Shown here piece by piece: positions 26,272 through 35,635 of a stretch of 64,000 nt of DNA. How positions within the stretch are numbered: position 1 is the first letter of the stretch; each line of letters starts with the position of its first letter. Source of the DNA: Desulforhabdus sp. TSK (GTDB taxonomy: Bacteria; Desulfobacterota; Syntrophobacteria; Syntrophobacterales; Syntrophobacteraceae); the NCBI RefSeq assembly GCF_022836495.1, contig NZ_BQXM01000009.1:62001-126000 (forward strand), in the 5' to 3' direction. Both the position numbers and the translations under genes were made by a program. The notes under the pieces were generated by a model that ran no database searches, was not told where the DNA came from, and worked only from the letters and a program-made list of their open reading frames with translations.

Positions 26272-27486
26272 TCAATCCCAGGTTTTCACGAGATAGGGTT
26301 TGTTTTCTTCAAAAATCATGCATTCGTTCTCGATGTATTCCTCAGCCTGCTGCTGAGACATCCGTTCCGTCTTCTTGACGAAGGAGAGTACCTTTCCCAG
26401 GTACAATGGCAACAGTGAATCCAGAACTCTTTCCTTCTCCGACGCCTCCGCACGATGATAAGCCACGGCAGCGTCGAACAAAATACGGGCCCATGTCTGT
26501 GTAGGAAAAGAAAAATGCTGTAGTCCGAGGCTTCTTATTTCCTGCAGCTTGGGGCAGACCGTCTGGTCATAGACGTGCTGCCACAGATCGCTGTATTTAT
26601 CGAACCCCTGCAAAAATTTCTCATGGAGCTTCTCCATGTTGACCTCAACGGGCAGGGGAGTCTCCACATCATGGGCGTCCGTTCCATACAATGCGGTGGG
26701 CTTGCTCCACTTTACCTGCTTCCAAAAGTCCGCGTACACATCCATCATATCGAAGATGGTTCCGACGATCTGACGAAAAAGAACCGACATGTGGGCATAA
26801 GGGTCTTTCAGTCGATGCACCTTCGGAGAGCCGATAATGGACTGGCAAATGGGCAATCGCGAGTGCAGTGCAATGGTCGTCATCCATATGTCGATACCAA
26901 ATTGCTGCACGGATTCGGTCCAGACGGGAAGATCCAGAAAGGCATTGACCAGCTTCCCGCTGAAGCCGAAATCCCCCACATCAGGTTGGCGAACCCTCCG
27001 CCCGTAAAGGCATCGTATGAGAGGATATATGATGGAACTGGTCAGAGTCAGTTCATATTTATGACGCACATACAGGGGGCATACATAGCCCGCTCCCTTC
27101 AGCAGAGGCTCCCCGAGATTCTTGATCCAATATGGGGCCAGATTCTTGATATCCGCCTCAATGACAACGGTGGCCTGCGCCTGCAGGTCACGAACCTTTT
27201 CAAAAAGGTTTCGCAGATTATTCCCCTTCCCTTGAAGATTGGAGGGGGTGGAAAGATAGATCTTGGGAATTTCACCCGGAGCAGCAAAAAAGGCTTCTTT
27301 CGTTCCATCTCCTGAATGGTTGTCGCAATTGATGAGCACACATTTCAGATGCCCGAAGAATTCTGTCAGGCTCCTGGCCGCAAGCTCCGCCGTTCGCCCG
27401 ATGGCTTCTGCTTCATTGAAGGAGGGGATCGCCACCACCATATCCGCCTGGGTGATTTGATGGGGATTTTCTTCATAATATGGCAT
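26272..27486 (-). CDS. GT-A fold glycosyltransferase (glycerate/phosphoglycerate-type candidate)
   Basis: A 404-residue cytoplasmic glycosyltransferase. The N terminus has the GT2/GT81-type start MVVAIPSFNEAEAIGRTAEL, then LINCDNHSGDGTKEAF and STPSNLQGKGNNLRNLFEKV. The acceptor-metal motif IEADIKNLAPYWI contains the likely DxD-like position, and RRVRQPDVGDFGFSGKLVNA is followed by WTESVQQFGIDIWMTTIAL. This pattern is close to glucosylglycerate/mannosylglycerate synthases that make compatible solutes, but the substrate is not proven. GGAGA lies upstream of the ATG. The gene sits between hflC (16 nt away) and the response regulator. Confidence 0.72.
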   Translation of the reverse strand: MPYYEENPHQITQADMVVAIPSFNEAEAIGRTAELAARSLTEFFGHLKCVLINCDNHSGDGTKEAFFAAPGEIPKIYLSTPSNLQGKGNNLRNLFEKVRDLQAQATVVIEADIKNLAPYWIKNLGEPLLKGAGYVCPLYVRHKYELTLTSSIIYPLIRCLYGRRVRQPDVGDFGFSGKLVNAFLDLPVWTESVQQFGIDIWMTTIALHSRLPICQSIIGSPKVHRLKDPYAHMSVLFRQIVGTIFDMMDVYADFWKQVKWSKPTALYGTDAHDVETPLPVEVNMEKLHEKFLQGFDKYSDLWQHVYDQTVCPKLQEIRSLGLQHFSFPTQTWARILFDAAVAYHRAEASEKERVLDSLLPLYLGKVLSFVKKTERMSQQQAEEYIENECMIFEENKPYLVKTWD

Positions 27487-27502
27487 AAAGGTGTCTCCTG
27501 AT

Positions 27503-28498
27503 CTACTTCTTGGATGTTTCCCCGCTGTCTTTCAGATACTTGAAAATATCAGCATCTGTGCTCAGGATGAAAGAACTTTTAGCGTTGTCAAAATTTCTGT
27601 AGGCCTCGAGCGTTCGATAAAATTCATAGAAGCCTGGATTTTTCTGAAATGCCGCAGCATAGATGCGCGTTGCCTCGGCGTCGGCCTTACCGCGGATCTC
27701 CTGGGAGGTTCGGAAGGCTTCGGATGTGATCTTCGCAAGCTCCTTCTCCATTTGCCCCAGGATGGCCGCCCTTTCCCCTTCCCCCTGTGAACGATATTGC
27801 GCCGCAATACGCTTCCGCTCCGAGATCATCCGATCGAATACTTTTTGCTGAACCGTGTCCACGTAATTGATCCGCTTGATGCGGATATCCATGAGCTCGA
27901 TTCCGTATTCGGGGAGGAGACGTGACGCTTCCGCCACCATTTCACGGGTGATTTTTTCACGCCCCTTCGTCAATCGGTCCGGGATCTCCTCCGTCTGCCC
28001 TCCCCCTGCCTGGATGCTAAACAATGCAAAATCCGGCCCTCCCGCTTCCACGAGACTTTGCCTGGCATCTTCCCATCCCTCGCTTCGTACCAGCTCCACC
28101 AGTTCATTGTTGGAGACATAGTCCCGCACAACGGAATCAATGATTCCCGTCAGCCGGCTGAGTGCCGTATCGACACTGCCCACGCGTTGGAGAAACAAAA
28201 GAGGGTCCTTGATGCGCCAGCGAGCAGTAGTATCGACCCAGATGTATTTCTTGTCCCGGGTTGGGATTTGATTGGGGTTTCCATCCCACTTCATGACTCG
28301 CTTTTCAAAAAAATTCGCTCTCTGAATCAGAGGGATTTTAAAATGCATCCCCGCCTGGCTGATGGGCTCTCCCACAGGTCTTCCCAGTTGGGTGATGACC
28401 ACCTGCTCCGTCTCGCTGACAATGAAAAGGGAATTTGCCGCAAAGATTCCCAAAAAAATGACGACCACCGGCAAGTACCGGATTCCCTGTGGAATCAT
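27503..28498 (-). CDS. hflC: HflC, SPFH-domain membrane protease regulator
   Basis: HflC forms with HflK a large membrane complex around the FtsH protease. The 331-residue protein has an N-terminal membrane anchor (YLPVVVIFLGIFAANSLFIV) and the SPFH start VSETEQVVITQLGRPVGEPI. The block YIWVDTTARWRIKDPLLFLQ and a long helical tail with SERKRIAAQYRSQGEGERAA and KADAEATRIYAAAFQKNPGF follow. Its start overlaps the hflK stop by 4 nt. Normal length for the family. Confidence 0.95.
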   Translation of the reverse strand: MIPQGIRYLPVVVIFLGIFAANSLFIVSETEQVVITQLGRPVGEPISQAGMHFKIPLIQRANFFEKRVMKWDGNPNQIPTRDKKYIWVDTTARWRIKDPLLFLQRVGSVDTALSRLTGIIDSVVRDYVSNNELVELVRSEGWEDARQSLVEAGGPDFALFSIQAGGGQTEEIPDRLTKGREKITREMVAEASRLLPEYGIELMDIRIKRINYVDTVQQKVFDRMISERKRIAAQYRSQGEGERAAILGQMEKELAKITSEAFRTSQEIRGKADAEATRIYAAAFQKNPGFYEFYRTLEAYRNFDNAKSSFILSTDADIFKYLKDSGETSKK

Positions 28499-29607
28499 CT
28501 TTTCTCCTCGCTCTGCAGGGCCTCGGATCGCGAAGGATTATTGCTCTGAAGCCTGCCCGCGCCAGGGCTCTCGGCATTGGAGGAAGACCTGCCCACGTCA
28601 AGCCAGGGCAGAAGGTTCCGCTGGCTTTCATCCATGACGTAGAGGTGCCCCACCTTCCCCATGAGGTTCTCCAGCGCATCGATATACATCCGTCGACGCG
28701 TCACATCCGGAGCTTTTTCGTACTCTGTCAGGATATCTCCAAATCGCTGCACTTCACCCTGGGAACGATTGACGCGCTCCAAAGCGTAGCCTTCCGCCTG
28801 GTTGATGGTCTGCCGCGCTTCCCCCACAGCCTTGGGTATTTTTTGATTATAAGCCTCCTGAGCTTCGTTGATCATGCGCTCCTTTTCCTGCTGTGCCTCG
28901 TTGACTTCATTGAAAGCAGCCTTGACGGGGTTGGGGGGATTTGCATTCTGAAGCTGCACTGTGACGATCTTGAGACCGGTTTTGTACTGATCGATGATAT
29001 GCTGAATTTCCGCCCTGCATTTCTCGGCAATGGAAGCCCTCCCAACAGTAAGGACTTCATCGGAATAACGGTTCCCCACAATGCGCCGCATGACCGATTC
29101 CGAAATGTCGTCCAGTGTCAATTCTACATCCTGCACCTGAAACAGATAGGCTTTGGGGTCTTCAATCTTGTACTGGATGGTCCACTGCAGATCCACGACA
29201 TTCAAGTCGCCACTCAGCATGGTGGATTCTTCTTCATACCCCTTCGATGAGAACTTCGTCTGGACTCCCGGCTGGGTCGTCCGATAGCCGTATTCGCGCT
29301 GAAGCACCCGCCCGGTGACGACTTTTCTCACCGTCTCGATCCCGAAAGGAATCTTGAAGTGCAAGCCATTGTCAGCGGTCTTGACGAATTTCCCGAAGCG
29401 TTGAACGACGGCTGTTTCCTGAGGCTCGACGATGTAATAAGAGTTGGAAGCGACAAAAAGGATCAAAAGCACGAGAGCGATCAAGCCCACCGGCCCCTTG
29501 GAGAATGAAGAAAACTTGAACCGGTCCTTCAGTCCCCTGAATATCTCCTCCAAATCTTTGAAATCACCCGGCCCTGGGCCTCTACGAGGCGGCCTTTCCC
29601 AATCCAT
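28495..29607 (-). CDS. hflK: HflK, SPFH-domain membrane protease regulator
   Basis: Partner of HflC. The 370-residue product has a charged, Gly/Pro-rich N terminus (MDWERPPRRGPGPGDFKDLE), a membrane helix near residues 42-62, and the SPFH domain beginning YIVEPQETAVVQRFGKFVKT. The helical C-terminal tail includes EAYNQKIPKAVGEARQTINQ and ALERVNRSQGEVQRF. AGGAGG lies just before the ATG. It is the first gene of a four-gene operon that ends with the glycosyltransferase and response regulator genes. Confidence 0.95.
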   Translation of the reverse strand: MDWERPPRRGPGPGDFKDLEEIFRGLKDRFKFSSFSKGPVGLIALVLLILFVASNSYYIVEPQETAVVQRFGKFVKTADNGLHFKIPFGIETVRKVVTGRVLQREYGYRTTQPGVQTKFSSKGYEEESTMLSGDLNVVDLQWTIQYKIEDPKAYLFQVQDVELTLDDISESVMRRIVGNRYSDEVLTVGRASIAEKCRAEIQHIIDQYKTGLKIVTVQLQNANPPNPVKAAFNEVNEAQQEKERMINEAQEAYNQKIPKAVGEARQTINQAEGYALERVNRSQGEVQRFGDILTEYEKAPDVTRRRMYIDALENLMGKVGHLYVMDESQRNLLPWLDVGRSSSNAESPGAGRLQSNNPSRSEALQSEEKR

Positions 29608-30348
29608 TGAACCTCCTTTGGAGCAAGATTGAATACCTTCTCATACCCTTACAATCCGCATTCCCCTCTGTCATTGGATGAAGCGGGAAGACCCGACCAG
29701 CCTGTCAGCAAATCATTCCTGGCGCCATCCCCCTCAAGTTCCTGACGAGGCGCCTCCTTTTCAACAACCTGGGTTCCCGCCGGAAGCATGCGGGAATGAC
29801 AGTATCGGGCTCATTCGGGGATCATGACAGGAAACTGACTTCCTCATTTTTGGACACGCACTCAGGCAGGTCATCCCCCCGTTCCTCCGGGGAATCCACA
29901 CAGACCCTTCCCAAAATTGAATACAGGATGTCGTCACGATGATCGAGATTTGGAAGGAATCAGCGCTCCTTCATCGCTCCCGCCAACACGTCAAGCTAAT
30001 TTCTTTGAATTTAGAACGGAATACCATTTTTCACAAATGCCATGAGCTCCCATCCTAATGACACCTTAGATTATTGTCAAGATTATCCGATTTGCTCCAA
30101 CCCTCAGCAAATGCCCTGCAGCGGCTTTTTAAGGTTAGGTATTGCGTTCTTCTCACCAAGAGAGGTATAAATCACCGTGGAGCCTTTGATGGATCGTTTT
30201 CACATCAAAGCAGGGGAATACAAGCTTTTTGGACCATGGTTTGCACCGGGGTGACGTCAAGTCAGCACAATTGAGCGCGAGACATGACCCAGGGTGCGCC
30301 TCGCAGAGGGATTACCTGCGGCACGAATTAGAGAAACAAGGAGAAAAC
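29608..30348. other. divergent intergenic region upstream of hflK and uspA
   Basis: A 740-bp gap with no credible gene. It contains a partial palindromic repeat near 29767-29803 and a CCCCGTTCCTCCGGGGAATC hairpin near 29878-29897. Both resemble dispersed repeat remnants. Promoters for the divergent transcripts must lie here but no convincing match was found. Confidence 0.45.
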
Positions 30349-30819
30349 ATGTCCACCAGCCTCTTCAAAAATATCGCGTTCTGCACGGACTTTTCAGAAA
30401 ATGCGGATGAGGCTTTTTTGACGGCCTTGGATCTGGCATGGCACTATGGAGCAACCCTTCATATCGTTCATGCAATGGTGAATTTTTCGGTATCGCCTCC
30501 CATTCATTCGACTTATATGCCCATCGAATATGATCCGGGGTTCATCGAACAGGTGACGGAGGCAGCCAAAAGCTCCATTCAAGAACGATACGTCAGCAAA
30601 TTGAAGGAGAAGCAGCCTTACGCCGTTCACCTTCTTTCGGGATACGCTTCCACGGAAATCCTGCGCATCGTCGAAGAAAAGGACATCGATCTCATCGTCA
30701 TGGGCTCACACGGTCTGACAGGTCTCGCTCACGTTCTTTTTGGAAGCACGGCTGACCGCGTTGTACGAAAGGCCGCGTGCTCCGTTCTCACCGTCCGGCT
30801 GCGGCCCAGGAATGATTGA
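30349..30819 (+). CDS. universal stress protein UspA family
   Basis: A 156-residue single Usp domain, probably a cytoplasmic dimer that binds ATP. The start MSTSLFKNIAFCTDFSENAD follows AAGGAGAAAAC; a longer frame from 30229 lacks family similarity. The ATP-binding pattern is present near the C terminus as VMGSHGLTGLAHVLFGSTAD, with G-x2-G-x9-G(S/T) spacing. It is followed 48 nt later by the epimerase gene, possibly on the same transcript. Confidence 0.9.
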   Translation: MSTSLFKNIAFCTDFSENADEAFLTALDLAWHYGATLHIVHAMVNFSVSPPIHSTYMPIEYDPGFIEQVTEAAKSSIQERYVSKLKEKQPYAVHLLSGYASTEILRIVEEKDIDLIVMGSHGLTGLAHVLFGSTADRVVRKAACSVLTVRLRPRND

Positions 30820-30867
30820 GGGTTTTCTCCCAAAGGCAACGACATCGAGTAAGGAGTCCTCATTTCC

Positions 30868-31893
30868 ATGAGCATGAAAAAGCCCATTCTTGTCACCGGA
30901 GCCGCCGGTTTTATTGGATATCACCTCTCCATGCGCTTACTGAACGATGGGCACACGGTCGTAGGCTTGGACAACCTGAACGACTATTACGATGTCGACT
31001 TGAAGAAGGAGCGCCTCAAAAGGCTCCGGGAGTCCACCCGTTTCCAGTTCCACAAACTGGATCTGCAAGACCGCAGCGGCGTAGAAGCCCTGTTCAGGGA
31101 CTGTTCATTCGGCGTTGTGGTCAACCTGGCCGCTCAGGCCGGCGTGAGGTATTCACTGACCAATCCTCATGCCTACATCGATTCGAATCTGTCCGGTTTC
31201 ACTAACATTTTGGAGGGATGCCGTCATCATGGCGTAGCCCACCTGGTTTTCGCCTCCTCCAGCTCCGTTTATGGCGCCAACACCAACATGCCCTTTTCCG
31301 TGCACCACAACGTGGACCACCCGGTCTCTCTATATGCAGCCACCAAAAAAGCCAATGAACTGATGGCCCACACCTACTCACACCTGTACGGTCTCCCCTG
31401 CACCGGGCTGCGCTTTTTTACGGTGTACGGTCCCTGGGGCCGCCCCGATATGGCGCTCTTTCTCTTCACCCGGGCCATCCTGGAAGGTGCTCCCATCAAG
31501 GTCTTCAACCAGGGAAAGATGATGCGGGATTTCACATACATCGACGACATCATCGAAGGGGTTGTTCGAGTCATGAAAAAACCCCCTCGGCCCGATGCCT
31601 CCTGGAGCGGCGATGCACCCGATCCGGGGACGAGCTATACCCCATACCGCATTTACAACATCGGCAACAACAAGCCCGTCGAGCTCATGGACTTCATTGC
31701 GGCCATCGAAAGCTGCCTGGGAATCCAGGCGGAAAAAGAGATGCTCCCCCTCCAACCGGGGGATGTGCCTGCTACATACGCCGACATCGAGGATCTCGAA
31801 CGGGATTTCGGGTTCCACCCCAAAACTTCGATACAGGAAGGAATCGCCCGTTTCGTGGAGTGGTACCGCAGCTATTACGCCAAATCCCGTTGA
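30868..31893 (+). CDS. NAD-dependent epimerase, UDP-glucuronate 4-epimerase type
   Basis: An extended short-chain dehydrogenase of 341 residues. The NAD motif [31 protein letters not shown], the catalytic SSSSVYG and Y-x3-K in [15 protein letters not shown], and the substrate blocks [20 protein letters not shown] and [17 protein letters not shown] match the UDP-glucuronate 4-epimerase (CapI/LpsL) group. It would make UDP-galacturonate for surface polysaccharide. Other UDP-sugar epimerase activities cannot be ruled out. AAGGAG lies about 10 nt before the start. Confidence 0.86.
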   Translation: MSMKKPILVTGAAGFIGYHLSMRLLNDGHTVVGLDNLNDYYDVDLKKERLKRLRESTRFQFHKLDLQDRSGVEALFRDCSFGVVVNLAAQAGVRYSLTNPHAYIDSNLSGFTNILEGCRHHGVAHLVFASSSSVYGANTNMPFSVHHNVDHPVSLYAATKKANELMAHTYSHLYGLPCTGLRFFTVYGPWGRPDMALFLFTRAILEGAPIKVFNQGKMMRDFTYIDDIIEGVVRVMKKPPRPDASWSGDAPDPGTSYTPYRIYNIGNNKPVELMDFIAAIESCLGIQAEKEMLPLQPGDVPATYADIEDLERDFGFHPKTSIQEGIARFVEWYRSYYAKSR

Positions 31894-31939
31894 GTATTCA
31901 AGCTACACTTGTTCAGCGTGAAAAGTTCCCTTTCTTGAC

Positions 31940-32020
31940 TCACGCAGAGACGCTGAGGCGCGGAGGGCGCAGGGAAAGGCAAGCGGCAATAGGCTCTGCG
32001 CCCTCTGCGGCTCCGCGTGA
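31940..32020. repeat. dispersed palindrome (TCACGCAGAG...CTCCGCGTGA type)
   Basis: An 81-bp imperfect inverted repeat running from TCACGCAGAGACGCTGAGGC to CTCTGCGGCTCCGCGTGA. This class, rich in GCAGAG/CTCTGC, is widespread between genes in environmental bacteria. It lies between the convergent epimerase and peptidase genes and may end both transcripts. Confidence 0.65.
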
Positions 32021-32065
32021 AAATGAGGTTGTTCAACCTCCAACTGAATCCCAGGCCTCCCGTCT

Positions 32066-33181
32066 TCAGAAGCTGTAAAACAGGTCCGCTTCATTCAGCA
32101 CTTCACAACCCGTAGCCGTCACTCGCACCATGTTCTCCAGTCGAACGCCCCCAAAGCCCGGCAGGTAGATCCCCGGCTCCACGGTGACCACCATGTTTTC
32201 CTCGAGGACAGTGGGATTGCGCTTCCGCAATCCTGGCCTCTCATGAACGGCAATCCCCACACCATGCCCCAATCCATGCCCAAACTGCTCTCCATACCCC
32301 GCCTTTCCGATCAGGTCACGCGCCACGGCATCGATCTCCACGGTCTTCTTTCCGGCATGGATCGCCTCCTGAGCTGCGAGCTGGGCTTCACGAACGATGC
32401 GGTAAATTTCCTTGAGGCGCTCCGACGGTGTACCCGCTATCCAGGTGCGTGTCATGTCTGAACAATAATGCTCGAGCCTGGATCCGAGGTCCAAAATGAC
32501 GCCTTCACCGGGGAGAATTTTCCGGTCCGTCGGCACGGCGTGGGGGAGGGCTCCATTGGGGCCACTGGCCACAATGGGCGGAAAAGAGACGGATTCCCCT
32601 CCCCCTTCGCGGATACGACGCTCGATCTCCCAGGCCATCTCCTTTTCCGTCTTTCCCGGTGCAAGCAATCCCCAGACAGCGTTCAGCGCTGTTTCGGTCA
32701 GTGCAAGAGATGCCTTGATCCGTTCGATCTCGGCAGGCTCCTTCACCACCCTCAACTGCTCCACCAGGTCTTCGAAAGAAGACATTTCGGCACCGGGGCA
32801 GGCGTTCTTGAGCCCCTCCTCGACATCCCTGTAGGTCCGATAACAAAGATGGTGCCCCTCCGCACCCAGCCTTCGCACCCTCAGAGAGCTAAAGAGCTCC
32901 GTCAAGGACTGCGTCAGGCCTTCCGTGTAGATGACCAGTTGGAAATCGGGAGCTTCCTGCTGCGCCTCTTCCTGGTACCGGAAATCGGTCAACAGGTACT
33001 GGCGGGATTCCGCGATCAGAAGATATCCCGAGCTTTCCGTCAGCTGAAGGTCCTCGGCCTCGTAACCGCTCAGGTAGTAGCGGTTCTCCGGAACCGCCAC
33101 CAGGAACGCATCCAGGTGATTTTCCGCCATGAGCTTCCGAAAACGTGCGAGTCTTGTTGCGTAGGGTTCCCGATTCATCAA
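32066..33181 (-). CDS. Xaa-Pro aminopeptidase / M24 metallopeptidase
   Basis: A 371-residue cytoplasmic peptidase that removes N-terminal residues before proline or cleaves X-Pro dipeptides. Residues 1-130 are the creatinase-like N-domain (NRYYLSGYEAEDLQ). The pita-bread domain carries the five metal ligands: two Asp in LDLGSRLEHYCSDMTRTW, His in FGHGLGHGVGIAVHE, Glu in VVTVEPGIYLPGFGG, and the final Glu in VRLENMV. The PepP/PepQ choice cannot be made by eye. It is monocistronic and convergent with the epimerase gene. Confidence 0.92.
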   Translation of the reverse strand: MMNREPYATRLARFRKLMAENHLDAFLVAVPENRYYLSGYEAEDLQLTESSGYLLIAESRQYLLTDFRYQEEAQQEAPDFQLVIYTEGLTQSLTELFSSLRVRRLGAEGHHLCYRTYRDVEEGLKNACPGAEMSSFEDLVEQLRVVKEPAEIERIKASLALTETALNAVWGLLAPGKTEKEMAWEIERRIREGGGESVSFPPIVASGPNGALPHAVPTDRKILPGEGVILDLGSRLEHYCSDMTRTWIAGTPSERLKEIYRIVREAQLAAQEAIHAGKKTVEIDAVARDLIGKAGYGEQFGHGLGHGVGIAVHERPGLRKRNPTVLEENMVVTVEPGIYLPGFGGVRLENMVRVTATGCEVLNEADLFYSF

Positions 33182-33230
33182 GCTCTTCTCCTCTTCACCT
33201 ATAAAGTTTCCATAGACAGAGGGTCGGGTT

Positions 33231-33350
33231 CACCAACCCCTCGTCTCACGCACGGTAGGGTGCGTTTTACGCACCCTTGTTGAAACAAGCATTTCTTCAT
33301 TGTAGATGGTGCATAAGATGCACCCTACCCCAACCGTTCGTCTCACGCGC
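33231..33350. repeat. dispersed palindrome (GGTAGGGTGCG...CACCCTACC type)
   Basis: The inner arms GGTAGGGTGCGTTTTACGCA (from 33254) and GCATAAGATGCACCCTACC (to 33329) form two nested hairpins. The outer flanks repeat the phrase CGTCTCACGC on both sides (33242 and about 33340). The element lies upstream of the peptidase gene and of the NIL-ferredoxin gene. Confidence 0.65.
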
Positions 33351-33568
33351 AGGCGGCAAGTCCCGCTCCAATGCCCCTGTCCGTTCCTCCAGCACATCAC
33401 ATCGCAAAATACCCTATCCTCCCCAAAAATTCACTGCTTTCCCTCGGCATTTCCAACGGTGATAGCCCCTGAACAAAAGAAATTGACAAAAGAAGTTGGG
33501 TATTTTTTGCGGAAATGTTATTTTTGGGTGTTTTAATCAGGACTGCCTGTGACAAGGAGCGAAGGGAC

Positions 33569-33994
33569 ATGTATTCTAGAATTCTAGTGCTGCGCTTTCC
33601 CAAGGATATCGTGGACAAACCGATCATCACCAACCTGGTCAAGGATTATGGCCTCACCTTTAATATATTGAAGGCTCAAATTTTTCCCCGGAAAGAGGGG
33701 ATGCTCGTTCTGGAATTGAAAGGCGACCGGAAGGACTACGAACGGGGCATCCAATACCTGAAAGACACGGGCGTGGAAATCGAGCCCGTAGCCCAGGGTA
33801 TTCGCCGGGATGAGGAGAAATGCTACCAGTGCGGTGCCTGCACCGCGGTTTGCCCCACCGGTGCCCTCCACATCAAACGTCCGGAAATGGAGGTCCTCTT
33901 CGAGTCTGAACGTTGCAGTGCGTGCGAGCTCTGTGTGAAGACCTGCCCCGCAAGAGCCATGATCGTAACATTCGACAAAATTCTGACGGCTTAG
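33569..33994 (+). CDS. NIL-domain ferredoxin (2x [4Fe-4S])
   Basis: A 141-residue protein with an N-terminal NIL domain (about 1-78, the ACT-like fold found at the C terminus of MetN) and a two-cluster ferredoxin: C85, C88, C91, C95 and C116, C119, C122, C126. In anaerobes, NIL-ferredoxins have been tied to homocysteine synthesis with DUF39 proteins; no DUF39 gene is adjacent here. Instead it precedes the IscU-like and mnmA genes, which suggests a role in sulfur or electron delivery; that is inference. The ATG at 33569, after AAGGAGCGAAGGGAC, is preferred over one at 33515. Confidence 0.88.
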   Translation: MYSRILVLRFPKDIVDKPIITNLVKDYGLTFNILKAQIFPRKEGMLVLELKGDRKDYERGIQYLKDTGVEIEPVAQGIRRDEEKCYQCGACTAVCPTGALHIKRPEMEVLFESERCSACELCVKTCPARAMIVTFDKILTA

Positions 33995-34080
33995 TCCGAA
34001 CATCGTAAACCGTCCGAACGGAAGGGATAAATGGTTGGGCTGAATGACTGAGTGCACTGATTGTTAAGGAGCTTAGAAGG

Positions 34081-34572
34081 ATGAACTACAGCGACAAGGT
34101 TATGGAACATTTCATGAACCCAAGGAATGTGGGAGAGCTTGAAAATCCGGACGGCATCGGCCAGGTGGGCAATGTCAACTGCGGCGACATCATGCGTATG
34201 ACCATCAAGGTGGGCGAGAACCGGATCACGGATATCAATTTCAAGACCTTCGGATGCGGCGCAGCCATCGCTGTCAGTTCCATGGTGACGGAGATGGTGA
34301 AGGGAAAAACCCTCGAGGAAGCCGTTGCCATCAACCGAGACGATGTCGCTCTGGCCCTTGGAGGATTGCCCGATAAGAAGCTGCATTGCTCCAACCTGGG
34401 AACGGATGCGCTGAAAGCGGCCATCAATGACTTCTGGCGTCGTACGGGGCAGCCCGAGAAAGTCGTACCCTTGGAAGACGAACATCTGGAACAGGAAAGC
34501 GAACAAGCCAGTGCGTGTTGCGGTAGCAATGAGCGGGGGTGTGGACAGTCTTCGAACAGCGATCCTGCTTAA
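34081..34572 (+). CDS. IscU/NifU-type Fe-S scaffold with Cys-rich tail
   Basis: A scaffold for building [2Fe-2S]/[4Fe-4S] clusters. The 163-residue protein has the three ligand cysteines C34 (VNCGD, with D36), C59 (TFGCGAAIA) and C103 (LHCSNL) of the NifU N-terminal/IscU domain. The last 40 residues are an acidic linker ending in a short Cys-rich tail (C146, C147, C154), which is unusual. The end of the gene overlaps mnmA in another frame by 62 nt or more. No iscS or hscA lies nearby, so the sulfur donor must be encoded elsewhere. Confidence 0.88.
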   Translation: MNYSDKVMEHFMNPRNVGELENPDGIGQVGNVNCGDIMRMTIKVGENRITDINFKTFGCGAAIAVSSMVTEMVKGKTLEEAVAINRDDVALALGGLPDKKLHCSNLGTDALKAAINDFWRRTGQPEKVVPLEDEHLEQESEQASACCGSNERGCGQSSNSDPA

Positions 34573-35605
34573 AGAAAGCGGGGCGGATGTCTTCGGGATC
34601 CACATGCGTCTTGTGGCTTCTTCCCGGGCCGGAGATGACGGCGGGGCAAGCTCCGTCGAAACCGACCAATACCGGGAGGAAGCCATTCGGGATTTGTGCT
34701 CCCGGATGGAGATTTCACTTTTTGTTATCGATATGCGCGAGCGTTTTGAAGCATCGGTCATCCAGCCGTTTCTGAGGTCCTACCTGGACGGGCTCACCCC
34801 CAATCCCTGCGTGGTGTGTAACCCCACCATCAAGTTTGGTCATCTCATGGAAGAAGCGCGTCGTCGAGGAGCGGACCGCCTTGCCACCGGCCATTATGCC
34901 AGGATCCTCCCCCCCGATTCGGAATCGAAGCGCTTCAGGCTGTGCCGCGGTTTGGACCCCGTCAAGGACCAGAGCTACTTCCTTTATGGGATGACCCAGC
35001 AGCAGCTGGCTTCGACCGTGTTTCCCCTGGGGGCCTCCACCAAGCAGCAGGTGATGCGATGGGCCGAACAGGCGGGCTTGGCGCATTCCCTTCCCAGAGA
35101 AAGCCAGGAGATCTGCTTCATCCCCTCCGGAAGCTACCACGAATTTCTGAAGGAGCGCGTTCCCTCGTCAGCCATGGAGTGCGTGGGTCCCATTTGCGAC
35201 CTCCAGGGCAACTGCCTGGGGGAGCACAAGGGCATTTATGCCTATACCGTAGGGCAGAGGCGGGGTCTGGGGATTGCGTCCACAGCTCCCTACTATGTAG
35301 TGGCCCTGGAGCCCGCCACCCGCACGGTTCGGGTGGGGCGCTCCGACGATCTCCTTTGCCGGGAATGTACCGTGAGCAATGTCAACTGGGTGTCCATCCC
35401 TGCCCCTGGAGCTCCTCTCCGCGCGGAAGTGAGGATTCGCCATCAGCACATCCCTGCTCCGGCCCTGCTGACTCCTACCGACAATTCCACGCTGATCGTC
35501 CGGTTTGAAAATCCTCAAAGAGCGGTGACTCCAGGCCAGGCGGCCGTATTTTACCAGGGGGATGTGGTGCTGGGCGGGGGCACCCTTTCCCGCAGGAACG
35601 TCTGA
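34511..35605 (+). CDS. mnmA: tRNA-specific 2-thiouridylase MnmA
   Basis: Inserts sulfur at C2 of U34 in tRNA-Lys, -Glu and -Gln. From GTG at 34511 the 364-residue protein starts as [14 protein letters not shown], with the ATP-pyrophosphatase loop SGGVDS at residues 8-13, as expected for the family. An in-frame ATG at 34427 would add an unrelated 28-residue leader. Catalytic cysteines lie in [13 protein letters not shown] and [16 protein letters not shown] and [10 protein letters not shown] are also typical. The 5' end, including the P-loop codons, overlaps the scaffold gene. It is followed 18-30 nt later by mtaB. Confidence 0.94.
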   Translation: MRVAVAMSGGVDSLRTAILLKESGADVFGIHMRLVASSRAGDDGGASSVETDQYREEAIRDLCSRMEISLFVIDMRERFEASVIQPFLRSYLDGLTPNPCVVCNPTIKFGHLMEEARRRGADRLATGHYARILPPDSESKRFRLCRGLDPVKDQSYFLYGMTQQQLASTVFPLGASTKQQVMRWAEQAGLAHSLPRESQEICFIPSGSYHEFLKERVPSSAMECVGPICDLQGNCLGEHKGIYAYTVGQRRGLGIASTAPYYVVALEPATRTVRVGRSDDLLCRECTVSNVNWVSIPAPGAPLRAEVRIRHQHIPAPALLTPTDNSTLIVRFENPQRAVTPGQAAVFYQGDVVLGGGTLSRRNV

Positions 35606-35635
35606 AGCCGGACCACGGCATCCATGGAGCGCTGC

